A stretch of DNA of 43,130 bases from Pseudomonadota bacterium (lineage in GTDB: Bacteria > Pseudomonadota > Alphaproteobacteria > Caulobacterales > Caulobacteraceae), in NCBI GenBank assembly GCA_023432855.1, contig JAEZEZ010000094.1:1-43130 (forward strand). The letters run 5' to 3'. This document shows, in pieces, positions 19,107 to 29,207 of the stretch. Position numbers and translations under genes: made by a program. Position 1 is the stretch's first letter. The number at the start of each line of letters is the position of its first letter. A model generated the notes under the pieces. That model worked only from the letters and a program-made list of their open reading frames with translations, had not been told where the DNA came from and did no database searches.

Positions 19107-21815
19107 TTGGCGCAGACGGACGCTCTCAAACGCCGCCGCAGCATCGCGCGCAAGCTCGCCGCGCTGGTGCTGTCGTCGCTTGGCGTTGCGGCCCTGATCA
19201 CCGCAGGGGTTTCCACCTGGTCGGACGCCGGGCGTCAGGCTGCGCTCGAAACCGGGCGGCTGACCTCGACCGCTCGCGTGATCGCCTCACTTTCGGTCGA
19301 CGCCGTGCGCGACCAGGACAGGCCGCGCGCATTCCAGTCCATCCGCGCCATCTCACAGATGCCCGGCATCAGCTACGCCCGGCTGGAGACCGCCGACGGG
19401 CGGCTGCTGGCCGAAACCGGCTCGGGGGCCCGTCTCGTCACCGACGCGAACATCGACGCCGGACAACGTTCGGCCGCGCCCTCCGTCATCGACCTGATGA
19501 AGACCGGGTCCATCCAGGTCGAGACCCCGGTGCTGGATGGCCGTCGCGAGATCGGCCGGCTGGTGTTGTTCAGCGAGGTCCCGGGAATGCGGGCCCGCCT
19601 GATCGGGACCCTGTGGGCCAGTCTCCTGGGCGCCGTGGTGGCGGCTCTCGCCGGCCTGGCGGTCGCATGGCGGCTGGGCCGCACGATCAGTTCACCCATC
19701 GTCCAGCTGGCCGGCGTGATCCACGAAGTCCGCCAGAGCCATGATTTCACTCGCCCGGCCCAGGTCGAAAGCGACGGGGAGGTCGCGGAGCTCGTCGAGG
19801 GCTTCAACGAAATGCTGACCGCGATCCGCGAACGTGACGAGGCCATCGCCGCGCACGTGGCCGGGCTGGAAGCCACGGTCGAGCAACGCACCGCCGAACT
19901 GCGCGTGGCCAAGGAGGCGGCGGAGGACGCCAACGCAGCGAAGTCGGACTTCCTGGCCACCATGAGCCACGAGATCCGCACCCCCCTGAACGGTATTCTC
20001 GCCCTCAGCGACCTGCTCGCCGGCGCCGATCTTCCGCCGCGCCCGAAGCGCTACGCCCAGGTGGTGGCGAAGTCCGGACGCTCGCTGCTTTCGATCATCA
20101 ACGACATCCTGGACTTCTCGAAGGTCGAGGCCGGCAAGCTCGATCTCGAGTCCATCGATGTCGACATCGCCGACGCGGCCGAAGACGTCGCCATGCTGTT
20201 CGCCGAACAGGCACATTCCAAGGGGCTCGAACTGGCGGTGTTCGTCGATCCCCGCACGCCGGTCTTCCAGGGCGACCCCGTCCGGTTGCGCCAGGTGATC
20301 GGCAACCTGGTCAACAACGCCATCAAGTTCACGGAATCCGGCGGCGTGCTGGTGGAGGTCGTCCCGGCCGATGGCGAGATCGTCGTCGGCATCCGCGATA
20401 CGGGTATCGGCATCGCGCCGGAGAAACTCCCCACCTTGTTCGAGGCCTTCACCCAGGCCGACCAGAGCACCACGCGCCGCTACGGCGGCACCGGACTCGG
20501 CCTGGCGATCTGCGATCGCCTCGTGCGCGCCATGGGCGGCGAGTGGCGGCTGTCGAGCACGGTCGGTGAAGGCTCGACCTTCGCCTTCGCCCTTCCCTGC
20601 GCGTCTGCGACGGCGCCGGAAGCGCCGGCCAAAGCGCCGCTGGCGGTCGCGATCGAAGGTCTGCCCCCCCTTACCCGCGAGGTCATCGCCCGATACGTCG
20701 AGGCCGACGGCGGCCAGGTCGCGGCTGTGGGCGGCGCGATCTTGTTCGCCGCGCCCGCGTCACTGAACGATGCCGACACCAGCGTGGCTGTCTGCGCCGA
20801 CGATGCCGAGGCCGGAGATCTCGTCGACGACGCCCGCTGTGCGGCGGCCCTGGTAAGGCCCGTTCGGCGCGAGGACCTGCTTGGCCTCCTGCAGGCAGCC
20901 CGCGCCGGAGAGCCGCTGCAGGCCGTGGCGCCGGGCGGGCGGGCGGAACAGCAGCGCCTGCCCTGGTTCGACGGCCTGCGCGTGCTGGTGGCTGACGATT
21001 CCGACGTCAACCGCGAGGTCGCGGTCGAGGCGCTGGCCCGGCTGGGAGTCACCCCCACGCTCGCCAACGACGGCCTGGAAGCGGTCGAGCTAGCCAGGCG
21101 CGAGCGTTTCGACCTGATCTTCATGGATGGCTCGATGCCGGGTCTCGACGGTTTCGAGGCCACCCAGCGCATCCGCGCCTTCGAACGGGACGAGGGCCTC
21201 GCCCCCACCCGGGTGCTGGCGCTGACCGCCCACGTCGTGGGCTCGGGCGCCAACGCCTGGATGGACGCCGGCATGGATGGCGTGGTGCACAAGCCCTTCA
21301 CGGTGGCCGACCTGGCCGCCGCCCTGCAGCGCTTCTTCGAGCCCGCCGGCGAAGGTCCTCCGGCGCAGGCCGAAGCTCCGGGTGATCCGGAAGCGTCGCG
21401 AGAAGAGACCCCCGCCGTCGAGGACGAGGAACGGGCGGAAGAAGACGACAGCCTGTTCGACGAGGTGATGCGCGCGGAGCTGACGCAGATGGCGGCGGCA
21501 GGACGCGGCGATTTCGTCGCCCGGGTGGAAAAACTCTATCGCGACAACGCGCCGAAGGCCCTGGCGAGTGTCGTGGCGGCCATCGGGGACGATGAAGAGC
21601 TCGCCCGCGCGGCGCACGCGTTGAAGTCCATGAGCATGAGTCTCGGCGCCCGCCGCGTCGCCAACCGCGCCGTCGCACTGGAAGCGGCGGCGAAGGCTGG
21701 CCGGGCTACGCCGCCCCAGGTCGCCGACCTCGCCGACGCCCTCCAGCAGACCCTGGAAGCCCTCGGCGATGTTGGTGTCGAGACGCCTCCAGCCCCCCTT
21801 CGCGCTGCGGGCTGA
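19107..21815 (+). CDS. Hybrid sensor histidine kinase with receiver and Hpt domains (BarA/ArcB-type layout)
   Basis: Membrane sensor kinase running an internal phosphorelay. Seen: 902 residues. TM1 is ~12-34, the periplasmic sensor ~35-163, TM2 ~164-188, HAMP ~190-243 and a short coiled coil ~245-280. HisKA carries SHEIRTPLNG (His288). HATPase_c has the N box (NLVNNAIKF), DTGIGIA and GGTGLGLAI. A degenerate ~512-600 segment follows, then a receiver with ADDSDVNREV, FMDGSMPG (Asp674) and HKPF. An acidic linker leads to a C-terminal Hpt with AHALKSMSMSLGARR (His837). The start is TTG at 19107; no ATG or GTG in frame gives a full TM1. It converges with the RNA methyltransferase gene, 6 bases apart. 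Stimulus and partner regulator are unknown. Confidence 0.92.
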   Translation: MAQTDALKRRRSIARKLAALVLSSLGVAALITAGVSTWSDAGRQAALETGRLTSTARVIASLSVDAVRDQDRPRAFQSIRAISQMPGISYARLETADGRLLAETGSGARLVTDANIDAGQRSAAPSVIDLMKTGSIQVETPVLDGRREIGRLVLFSEVPGMRARLIGTLWASLLGAVVAALAGLAVAWRLGRTISSPIVQLAGVIHEVRQSHDFTRPAQVESDGEVAELVEGFNEMLTAIRERDEAIAAHVAGLEATVEQRTAELRVAKEAAEDANAAKSDFLATMSHEIRTPLNGILALSDLLAGADLPPRPKRYAQVVAKSGRSLLSIINDILDFSKVEAGKLDLESIDVDIADAAEDVAMLFAEQAHSKGLELAVFVDPRTPVFQGDPVRLRQVIGNLVNNAIKFTESGGVLVEVVPADGEIVVGIRDTGIGIAPEKLPTLFEAFTQADQSTTRRYGGTGLGLAICDRLVRAMGGEWRLSSTVGEGSTFAFALPCASATAPEAPAKAPLAVAIEGLPPLTREVIARYVEADGGQVAAVGGAILFAAPASLNDADTSVAVCADDAEAGDLVDDARCAAALVRPVRREDLLGLLQAARAGEPLQAVAPGGRAEQQRLPWFDGLRVLVADDSDVNREVAVEALARLGVTPTLANDGLEAVELARRERFDLIFMDGSMPGLDGFEATQRIRAFERDEGLAPTRVLALTAHVVGSGANAWMDAGMDGVVHKPFTVADLAAALQRFFEPAGEGPPAQAEAPGDPEASREETPAVEDEERAEEDDSLFDEVMRAELTQMAAAGRGDFVARVEKLYRDNAPKALASVVAAIGDDEELARAAHALKSMSMSLGARRVANRAVALEAAAKAGRATPPQVADLADALQQTLEALGDVGVETPPAPLRAAG

Positions 21816-21821
21816 TCCGGG

Positions 21822-22625
21822 TCAGCGGCCGGCGCAGCTCAGGTGGTGCAGGACGATCCCCGAGGTCGTGGCCACGTTCAGTGAGTCGACCCCCGCCGCC
21901 ATCGGAATGGTGACCGACCGGCACGCGTCGATGATGGCCGGCGGCAGGCCTTCGCCTTCGGTCCCGAGGAGAACGGCGGATCTCGCCGCCGGCTCGAGTT
22001 CCGACAGCGTCGTCGCGCCCCCGGGCGTCAACGCCAGTGGCTCGAACCCCTCGGCGAGGAGAGGGGCGAGGGGGTCGGTCCCGGGCAGCCGTGCGAACGG
22101 CAGCGTCAGGGCATGGCCGACGGAAACGCGGATGGCCTTGCGGTAGAGCGGGTCGCAGCACGCGGCGTCCAGCAGGACGGCCCGTGCGCCGAAAGCCGCG
22201 GCGTTCCGGAATATGCCGCCCATGTTGTCGTGGTTGGAGATGCCGAACAGGACGACAACCACGCCCGGCCCCTCCAGGGTGGAGAGCAGCGTCTGGGCCG
22301 ACGGTTCCGCCGCCCGCCGGCCTATCGCCAGGATTCCGCGATGCAGGTGGAAGCCGGCCACCCTGTCCACCACAGTCTGGGCCGCGGCGTAGACCGGCGT
22401 CTCCGGCGGCAGTTCCGCGAGGAGTGGTGCGAGCTTCCCGAGCCGACGTTCGTCGACGAAGACGGACTCGGCGCGGTGGCGGTCGCTGCGGACCAACATG
22501 CGCAGGACGACTTCGCCCTCGGCCACGAAGCGGCCTTCGCGGCCGACAAGGTCTCGTTCGCGGACGTTCCGATATGGCGCGACGCGGGGGTCGTCGGGGT
22601 CGGATATGGCGACGGGCTGGCTCAA
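21822..22625 (-). CDS. SpoU/TrmH-family RNA 2'-O-methyltransferase
   Basis: Methylates a ribose 2'-OH in tRNA or rRNA, using SAM bound in a trefoil-knot SPOUT fold. Seen: 267 residues. The N-terminal substrate-binding part is RNVRERDLVGREGRFVAEG. The catalytic domain follows: VLFGISNHDNMGGIFRNAAAF (the Asn-x-Gly-Ala/Arg motif), VGHALTLPFA, and VLLGTEGEGLP, then IPMAAGVDSLNVATTSGIV as the SAM-binding knot. The start is uncertain. TTG at 22625 puts the conserved AISDPDDPRVAPYR segment at the N-terminus. GTG at 22688 would add 21 residues that do not look conserved. The exact RNA target is unknown. Confidence 0.87.
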   Translation of the reverse strand: MSQPVAISDPDDPRVAPYRNVRERDLVGREGRFVAEGEVVLRMLVRSDRHRAESVFVDERRLGKLAPLLAELPPETPVYAAAQTVVDRVAGFHLHRGILAIGRRAAEPSAQTLLSTLEGPGVVVVLFGISNHDNMGGIFRNAAAFGARAVLLDAACCDPLYRKAIRVSVGHALTLPFARLPGTDPLAPLLAEGFEPLALTPGGATTLSELEPAARSAVLLGTEGEGLPPAIIDACRSVTIPMAAGVDSLNVATTSGIVLHHLSCAGR

Positions 22626-22781
22626 GGGCTCTCGCCATACCCCAGCTATGCCTCGGACGGGAGAGCGCTTTTCGCCGCCTCGCGACACCCTGCCCCGTGA
22701 CAGGTCCGGACCCGTCCGTTATGGCAAAGGAAGTGCAGTAAGAGCCGCCGGGGCCGGGGGGCGAAAGGTCAGGCGCGCGAC

Positions 22782-24455
22782 ATGGCGTTCGATTACGCAG
22801 GCAGATTTATCGTCAACCTCCTGAAGGTAATCGGGATTTTTCTGGTGCTCGCCGCCGCCGGCTGCGAACGCGAGGACGAGCCGGAGATCACGGCCCGATC
22901 CCAATCCGAGACACGTCCCAACGTCCTCATTTTCCTGGTCGACGCCCTGGGTCCCGAACTCGGCGCCTACGACGATCCGGCCGCCCTGACGCCGGCGATC
23001 GACGGCCTGGCCGAGAAGGGCATCGTCTACACGGCCGCCTACGCCGCAAGCGGTTCGGAAGGCGCGGCCTGGGCCGCCCTGATGACGGGGGTCCATCCCC
23101 AGACCCTCGGCGTGGTCCAGGACTGGACCGACGGCCGCGGTTGGACCGTGGCGCCGCAGCCCGAGGTGAAGGCCTTCCCCGAGCTCATGCGTCGGGCGGG
23201 CTACCACACCTTCCTGATCGGCCTCGGGACCGATCCCTTCGGGGGTTCGAGCGCCATGTGGGACCAGAAGGCGCGCGGGGTCGCCGCGACCTGGCCGACG
23301 GCGGACGTGCCCCAGCCGTTTCTCGGCGTGATCGAACTTTCCACCCTGCCGCGTAACGAGGCCGAGGCCCCGAAGCCGAAAAAGAAGGGGCTCCTCGACC
23401 GCCTCTTCAGCCGGGAGGAGGAGGCTCCCGCGCCGCCGGCGATCGATGCATCGAAGATCGTCGTGCCCGCCTACCTGCCTGACACGCCAGCGATCCGCGC
23501 AGCCCTGAAGACGCGCTACGAACGCATCGCCGCCCTCGACCGTCAGATCGCCGACACCCTCAAGCGCCTCGAAGACGCCGGCGCACTCAACAACACCATC
23601 GTCATCGTCACCGCCCGCACCGGCCCCCCATGGCCGCGGGCCGAGCGCACGCTCTACGATTCCGGCGTCCGCGTGCCGCTGATCGTTCGCCACCCTGACG
23701 GGAGAGGCCAGGGCTCGGTCAGCAACGCGCTCGTCTCGGGAGTCGACCTCGCGCCCTCGGTGCTCAAGCTGGTCGGCCTGCAGCCCATGGCCTGGGTGCA
23801 GGGACACGATCGCCTGTCGGCCTCGCCCGATCCCGCGGCGCGCTATGTGTTCTCCATCCAGAACCGCGTGGGGGCCGTGTTCGAGCGCTCGCGGGCCGTC
23901 CGGGACGGTCGCTGGCTGTTCATTCGCAACGAGGCCCCCGGCACGCGCCTCGTAGACCTGGCGCGTCGGGGGGAGTTCTACGACCTGCTCGCGGGCAAGG
24001 ACGGTGCGGCGCCTCAGCTTGCCGGACAATCCATCCCCCGCCCGGCGTTCGAGATCTATGACCTGCGCAACGATCCGGCGCAGGTCCGAAATCTCGGCAA
24101 TGACCCGGCGCGGCTCGCGGACGCCCAGAGGCTGAACGAGGCCCTGAACGAATTCAACGCCGCGACGCCGGACCTCTCGATGGCGACGACCACGGAGCTT
24201 CGCGATCGCTTCCGGCCCGGCGGCCAGACGCCGGCCGCGGCGCCGCCGCTGGTTCGCCTGGAAGGGGATAAGGTCGTGATGGAGGCCCTGACCCCCGGCG
24301 CCTCGATCCAGTGGCGCGAGGACGAGAACAGCGCCTGGAAGCTCTACCGGGATCCCGTGGTACTGCCCGAGAACGGCAAGCTGGAGGCCAAGTCGAGTCG
24401 GTACGGCTTCCAGGACAGTCCGGTCCAGCCCTTCGCCCGGCCCAAGAAGAAGTAG
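22782..24455 (+). CDS. Sulfatase-fold exported protein lacking the sulfatase active site
   Basis: Clearly of the arylsulfatase/alkaline-phosphatase fold, but probably not a sulfatase. Seen: 557 residues. An N-terminal hydrophobic segment at 9-27 ends in AAGC at 25-28, a weak lipobox, so it may be a lipoprotein. The fold signature NVLIFLVDALGPELGAYDD matches the sulfatase start, but one metal Asp is lost (DA, not DD). Where the family has Cys/Ser-x-Pro-x-Arg before LLTG, this protein reads GSEGAAWAALMTG. The DHG metal site is replaced by VTARTG before RTLYDSGVRVPLIV. The C-terminal ~70 residues (SIQWREDENSAWKLYRD, then KSSRYGFQ) resemble the chitobiase-like C-terminal domain seen in some sulfatases. 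The ATG follows AGGTCAGG. Converges with the dehydratase gene. Confidence 0.85.
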   Translation: MAFDYAGRFIVNLLKVIGIFLVLAAAGCEREDEPEITARSQSETRPNVLIFLVDALGPELGAYDDPAALTPAIDGLAEKGIVYTAAYAASGSEGAAWAALMTGVHPQTLGVVQDWTDGRGWTVAPQPEVKAFPELMRRAGYHTFLIGLGTDPFGGSSAMWDQKARGVAATWPTADVPQPFLGVIELSTLPRNEAEAPKPKKKGLLDRLFSREEEAPAPPAIDASKIVVPAYLPDTPAIRAALKTRYERIAALDRQIADTLKRLEDAGALNNTIVIVTARTGPPWPRAERTLYDSGVRVPLIVRHPDGRGQGSVSNALVSGVDLAPSVLKLVGLQPMAWVQGHDRLSASPDPAARYVFSIQNRVGAVFERSRAVRDGRWLFIRNEAPGTRLVDLARRGEFYDLLAGKDGAAPQLAGQSIPRPAFEIYDLRNDPAQVRNLGNDPARLADAQRLNEALNEFNAATPDLSMATTTELRDRFRPGGQTPAAAPPLVRLEGDKVVMEALTPGASIQWREDENSAWKLYRDPVVLPENGKLEAKSSRYGFQDSPVQPFARPKKK

Positions 24456-24462
24456 GGCCCGG

Positions 24463-25455
24463 TCAGATCTCGCCCTGGATCACCCGGGCGAACAGGCCGG
24501 GATCCACGTTGCCGCCGCTGAGGATGACGCCCACGGTTCGGCCCGTCGCGGGCAGCTGTCCGTTGAGCAGGCAGGCCAGGGCGCAGGCGCCGCCCGGCTC
24601 GACCACCAGCTTCAGCGTGCGGAAGGCGAAGCGCATGGCGTCGGCGACCTCCGCGTCGGTGGCGCTCACGGCGCCTTTCAGCAGCCGGCTGTTCACCGGC
24701 CACGTCACCTCGCCGGGCCGCGGGGCCATCAGGGCGTCGCAGAATGACGGGCGTGGGTTGGGTTCGTGGCTCATCCGGGCGCCGGCCGCCAGCGACCGGG
24801 CGTGGTCGTCGTAGTCGGCCGGCTCGGCCACCCAGGTCTCCGTGGCCGGGCTGAGCGCCTCCATGGCCAGGGCGACGCCGCCGACCAGGCCGCCGCCGCT
24901 GGCCGGCGCGCAGACGAGGTCGAGCGCCGCGCCCATCGCTTCGGCCTGGCGCGCAATCTCCAGCCCCGCCGTCCCCTGGCCGGCCATCACGAACGGATCG
25001 TCGAACGGCGGGACCAGCACCGAGCCCCGCTCGGGGGCGATCTCCTCGCCGATGGCCTCACGGCTCTCGCGCCAGCGGTCGTAGAGCCGCACTTCGCCGC
25101 CGAAGGCCTTCACCCCCTCGATCTTCACCGCCGGGCAGTCGGACGGCATGACGATGAGCGCGCGCGCGCCCACCCGCCTTGCGGCCGCCGCCACGCCCTG
25201 GGCGTGATTTCCCGACGAGTAGGCGACGACGCCGCGGGCGATCTCGTCGGGCGTGAAGCGGCTTATGCGGTTGTAGGCGCCGCGGAACTTGAAGCTGCCC
25301 GAAACCTGGAATGTTTCGGCCTTCAGCAGCACCCGGCCGCCGATACGTTCGTTGAGCGCGGCGCTCTCCAGCAGAGGCGTGATCACGGCCTGGCCGGAAA
25401 GCCGGGCGGCGGCGTCCTCGATGTCGGCGAAGGTGGGCGGCGAGGCGGTGGTCAT
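24463..25455 (-). CDS. PLP-dependent threonine/serine dehydratase (catabolic type)
   Basis: Eliminates ammonia from threonine or serine, or from a related beta-hydroxy amino acid such as threo-3-hydroxyaspartate, to give a 2-oxo acid. Seen: 330 residues. The Schiff-base Lys is in FQVSGSFKFRGAYNR. SSGNHAQGVAAAARR and PASGGGLVGG bind the cofactor phosphate, and GVILSGGNVD is the C-terminal family motif. There is no ACT regulatory domain, so it is the short catabolic or serine-racemase-like form, not biosynthetic IlvA. The ATG at 25453-25455 was chosen because the longer frame to 25542 enters the neighbouring glycerol kinase region. It is divergent from glpK with a 47-base gap. Confidence 0.88.
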   Translation of the reverse strand: MTTASPPTFADIEDAAARLSGQAVITPLLESAALNERIGGRVLLKAETFQVSGSFKFRGAYNRISRFTPDEIARGVVAYSSGNHAQGVAAAARRVGARALIVMPSDCPAVKIEGVKAFGGEVRLYDRWRESREAIGEEIAPERGSVLVPPFDDPFVMAGQGTAGLEIARQAEAMGAALDLVCAPASGGGLVGGVALAMEALSPATETWVAEPADYDDHARSLAAGARMSHEPNPRPSFCDALMAPRPGEVTWPVNSRLLKGAVSATDAEVADAMRFAFRTLKLVVEPGGACALACLLNGQLPATGRTVGVILSGGNVDPGLFARVIQGEI

Positions 25456-25502
25456 GGCCGCGCTCTTAGCCGAAACTGGCGTCTGCTGCGAAGGAGCAAT
25501 CC

Positions 25503-26987
<1,485 letters not shown>

Positions 26988-27167
26988 CGCCTGCGCCTCG
27001 CCGCTCACGGTTCGTTGAACGGGTTCGGCTTGCCTTCCGAGCTTGGCGGGAGGAACGATGAGGGAAGGCCCACTCCGCGGCCGCCCAGGTCCGGAGCCGC
27101 GGAGCCTCGGACCGGCGCGGCCCGCCTCCACGGTCGCCGCGCCCCAGCGACCGGGAGGAGACGACAG

Positions 27168-29201
27168 ATGCCAGGCAGAGCAGACGGCGCGCGGGCGATC
27201 GCGCTGGTGGGACCGAACGGCACGGGGAAGACGGCGCTGATGGAGGCGCTGCTCTATCTCTCCGGCGCCATCGACCGTCAGGGCGGACCGGGCGCCACGG
27301 TTGGCGACGCAAGCCCCGAGGCCCGCGCGCATGGACTTTCGGTTGAACTGAACGTCGCCAGCTTCGAGTTCATGGACGACCGCTATGCGGTTATCGACTG
27401 TCCGGGATCCGTCGAGTTCGCGGCCGACGCCGACCACGCCCTGCAGGCGGTGGATCTGGCGCTGGTCGTCATCGATCCCGATCCGGACAAGGGCGTGCTG
27501 CTGCAACCGGTGCTCAAGGAACTGGAGCGGCTTGGGGTGCCGCGCGCCATCTTCGTCAACAAGATCGACCAGGCGCATGGGCGCATCCGCGATCTGCTGG
27601 CGGCGCTCCAGCCTTCGAGCTCGACGCCTCTGGTCGCGCGCCAGATTCCCATCTGGAAGGACGACAAGGCGATCGGCTTCGTGGATCTCGCGCTCGAGCG
27701 CGCCTTCATGTACCGCCAGGGCCAGGCCTCCGAACAGGTGCCGCTGCCGCCCGACCTCGCCGAGCGCGAGGCCGAGGCCCGGTTCCACATGCTGGAGCAG
27801 ATGGCCGACTACGACGACGAGCTGATGGAACAGCTGCTGTCGGACGTCATCCCCGACCAGGACGCCATCTTCGCCGACCTCGTGAAGGAAACCCGCGAGG
27901 GCCTGATCACGCCGGTCTTCTTCGGTTCGGCCCAGAACGACTACGGCATCCGCCGGCTGCTGAAAGCGCTTCGCCACGACCTGCCCGGCCCGGAGGCGGC
28001 CGCCCAGCGCCTCGGAGCGGACGGCGACTGCGCCTATGTTTTCAAGACCGCCCATGCCGGGCAGGCGGGCAAGCTGGCCTACGCGCGCGTGCTCTCGGGA
28101 AAGATTGCCGACGGGTCCGACCTGACCCTCGGGTCGGGCGAGCGCGCCCGGGCTTCGGGCCTGTTCTCGATCGTGGGCCAGACCACCCGGAAGATTTCAT
28201 CGGCCGGTCTGGGAGAGATCGTGGCCATCGGCAAGGTCGAGGAAGCCCGCGCCGGCGACATGCTTTCGGCCGACGGAAAGGCGCGCAAGGCCAGAACGCG
28301 GCCCCCCAGGCGTACGCCCGTGTTCGGCGTCGCGATCACCACCACCGACCGCAAGGACGATGTCCGGCTTTCGGGCGCGCTGGCCAAGCTGCTGGAGGAG
28401 GACCCTTCGCTCGAGCTCGTCCATGACCAGGAGAACCACCAGACCCTGCTGCTCGGCCAGGGCGACGCGCACCTCAAGGTGGCCATGGAGCGGCTGAAGC
28501 GCCGCTACGGTGTCGGCGTCACCGCCGAGCGACCGCGCACGGCCTACAAGGAAACCATCCGCAAGCGCACGACCGTCCGGGGGCGTCACAAGAAGCAGTC
28601 CGGCGGCCACGGCCAGTTCGGCGATGTGGTGCTGGAGATCGCGCCGCGACGCCGGGGCGAGGGGTTCGTCTACTCCGACCGCATCAGCGGCGGGGTGGTG
28701 CCAAAGCAGTGGATCCCGGCCGTCGGGGACGGCGTGAAGGACGCCATGGAGCGCGGGCCGCTGGGCTTTCCCGTGGTCGATGTCGAGGTGGTGCTGACCG
28801 ACGGCTCCTACCACGCCGTGGACAGCTCGGAACTGGCCTTCCGGACGGCCGGCCGGATCGGCATGAGCGAGGGGCTGAAAGCCTGCGACTCGCTGCTGCT
28901 GGAGCCGATCGACAAGGTGACCATGTACGCCCCTTCGTCGGCCACCTCGCGGATCACCTCGTTCGTTTCGGGCCGGCGGGGGCAGATTCTCGGCTACGAC
29001 ACGCGCGACGGCTGGCCCGGCTGGGACCAGATCGAGGTGAACCTGCCGCAATCCGAGCGCCAGGATCTCATCGTCGAATTGCGGTCGGTCACCCAGGGTC
29101 TGGGCTCGTTCGAGGCGGAATTCTCCCACATGGCCGAACTGACGGGGCGGCTTGCGGACGAGATCGTGCAGAGGCAGGCGGCGGAGAAGGAGGCCGCCTG
29201 A
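27168..29201 (+). CDS. EF-G-like translational GTPase of unknown role
   Basis: Paralogue of elongation factor G; a real EF-G role is doubtful. Seen: 677 residues with the five-domain layout. The P-loop is GPNGTGKT (residues 15-22) where EF-G has GHVDAGKT. Switch II is DCPGSVEF (77-84), so the catalytic His after DxPG is Ser. G4 is NKID (131-134). Domain III-V motifs include GDAHLKVAMERLKRRYGV, KKQSGGHGQFGDVVLEI and SDRISGGVVPKQWIPAV. The ATG at 27168 has GGGAGGAG upstream and was chosen over the in-frame TTG/GTG starts from 27015. The 180-base gap before it is GC-rich with short hairpins and no visible ORF or terminator. It converges with the TPP-enzyme gene. Confidence 0.88.
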   Translation: MPGRADGARAIALVGPNGTGKTALMEALLYLSGAIDRQGGPGATVGDASPEARAHGLSVELNVASFEFMDDRYAVIDCPGSVEFAADADHALQAVDLALVVIDPDPDKGVLLQPVLKELERLGVPRAIFVNKIDQAHGRIRDLLAALQPSSSTPLVARQIPIWKDDKAIGFVDLALERAFMYRQGQASEQVPLPPDLAEREAEARFHMLEQMADYDDELMEQLLSDVIPDQDAIFADLVKETREGLITPVFFGSAQNDYGIRRLLKALRHDLPGPEAAAQRLGADGDCAYVFKTAHAGQAGKLAYARVLSGKIADGSDLTLGSGERARASGLFSIVGQTTRKISSAGLGEIVAIGKVEEARAGDMLSADGKARKARTRPPRRTPVFGVAITTTDRKDDVRLSGALAKLLEEDPSLELVHDQENHQTLLLGQGDAHLKVAMERLKRRYGVGVTAERPRTAYKETIRKRTTVRGRHKKQSGGHGQFGDVVLEIAPRRRGEGFVYSDRISGGVVPKQWIPAVGDGVKDAMERGPLGFPVVDVEVVLTDGSYHAVDSSELAFRTAGRIGMSEGLKACDSLLLEPIDKVTMYAPSSATSRITSFVSGRRGQILGYDTRDGWPGWDQIEVNLPQSERQDLIVELRSVTQGLGSFEAEFSHMAELTGRLADEIVQRQAAEKEAA

Positions 29202-29207
29202 GGCCGG

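Noticed and set aside
22720..22741. Tiny ORF ATG..TAA (MAKEVQ) upstream of the sulfatase-like gene
   Set aside because: Six codons with no support; too short to distinguish from chance.
27032..27069. Inverted GCCTTCC/GGAAGGC in the gap after glpK as a terminator
   Set aside because: The 24-base loop and lack of a T-run make a rho-independent terminator unlikely.
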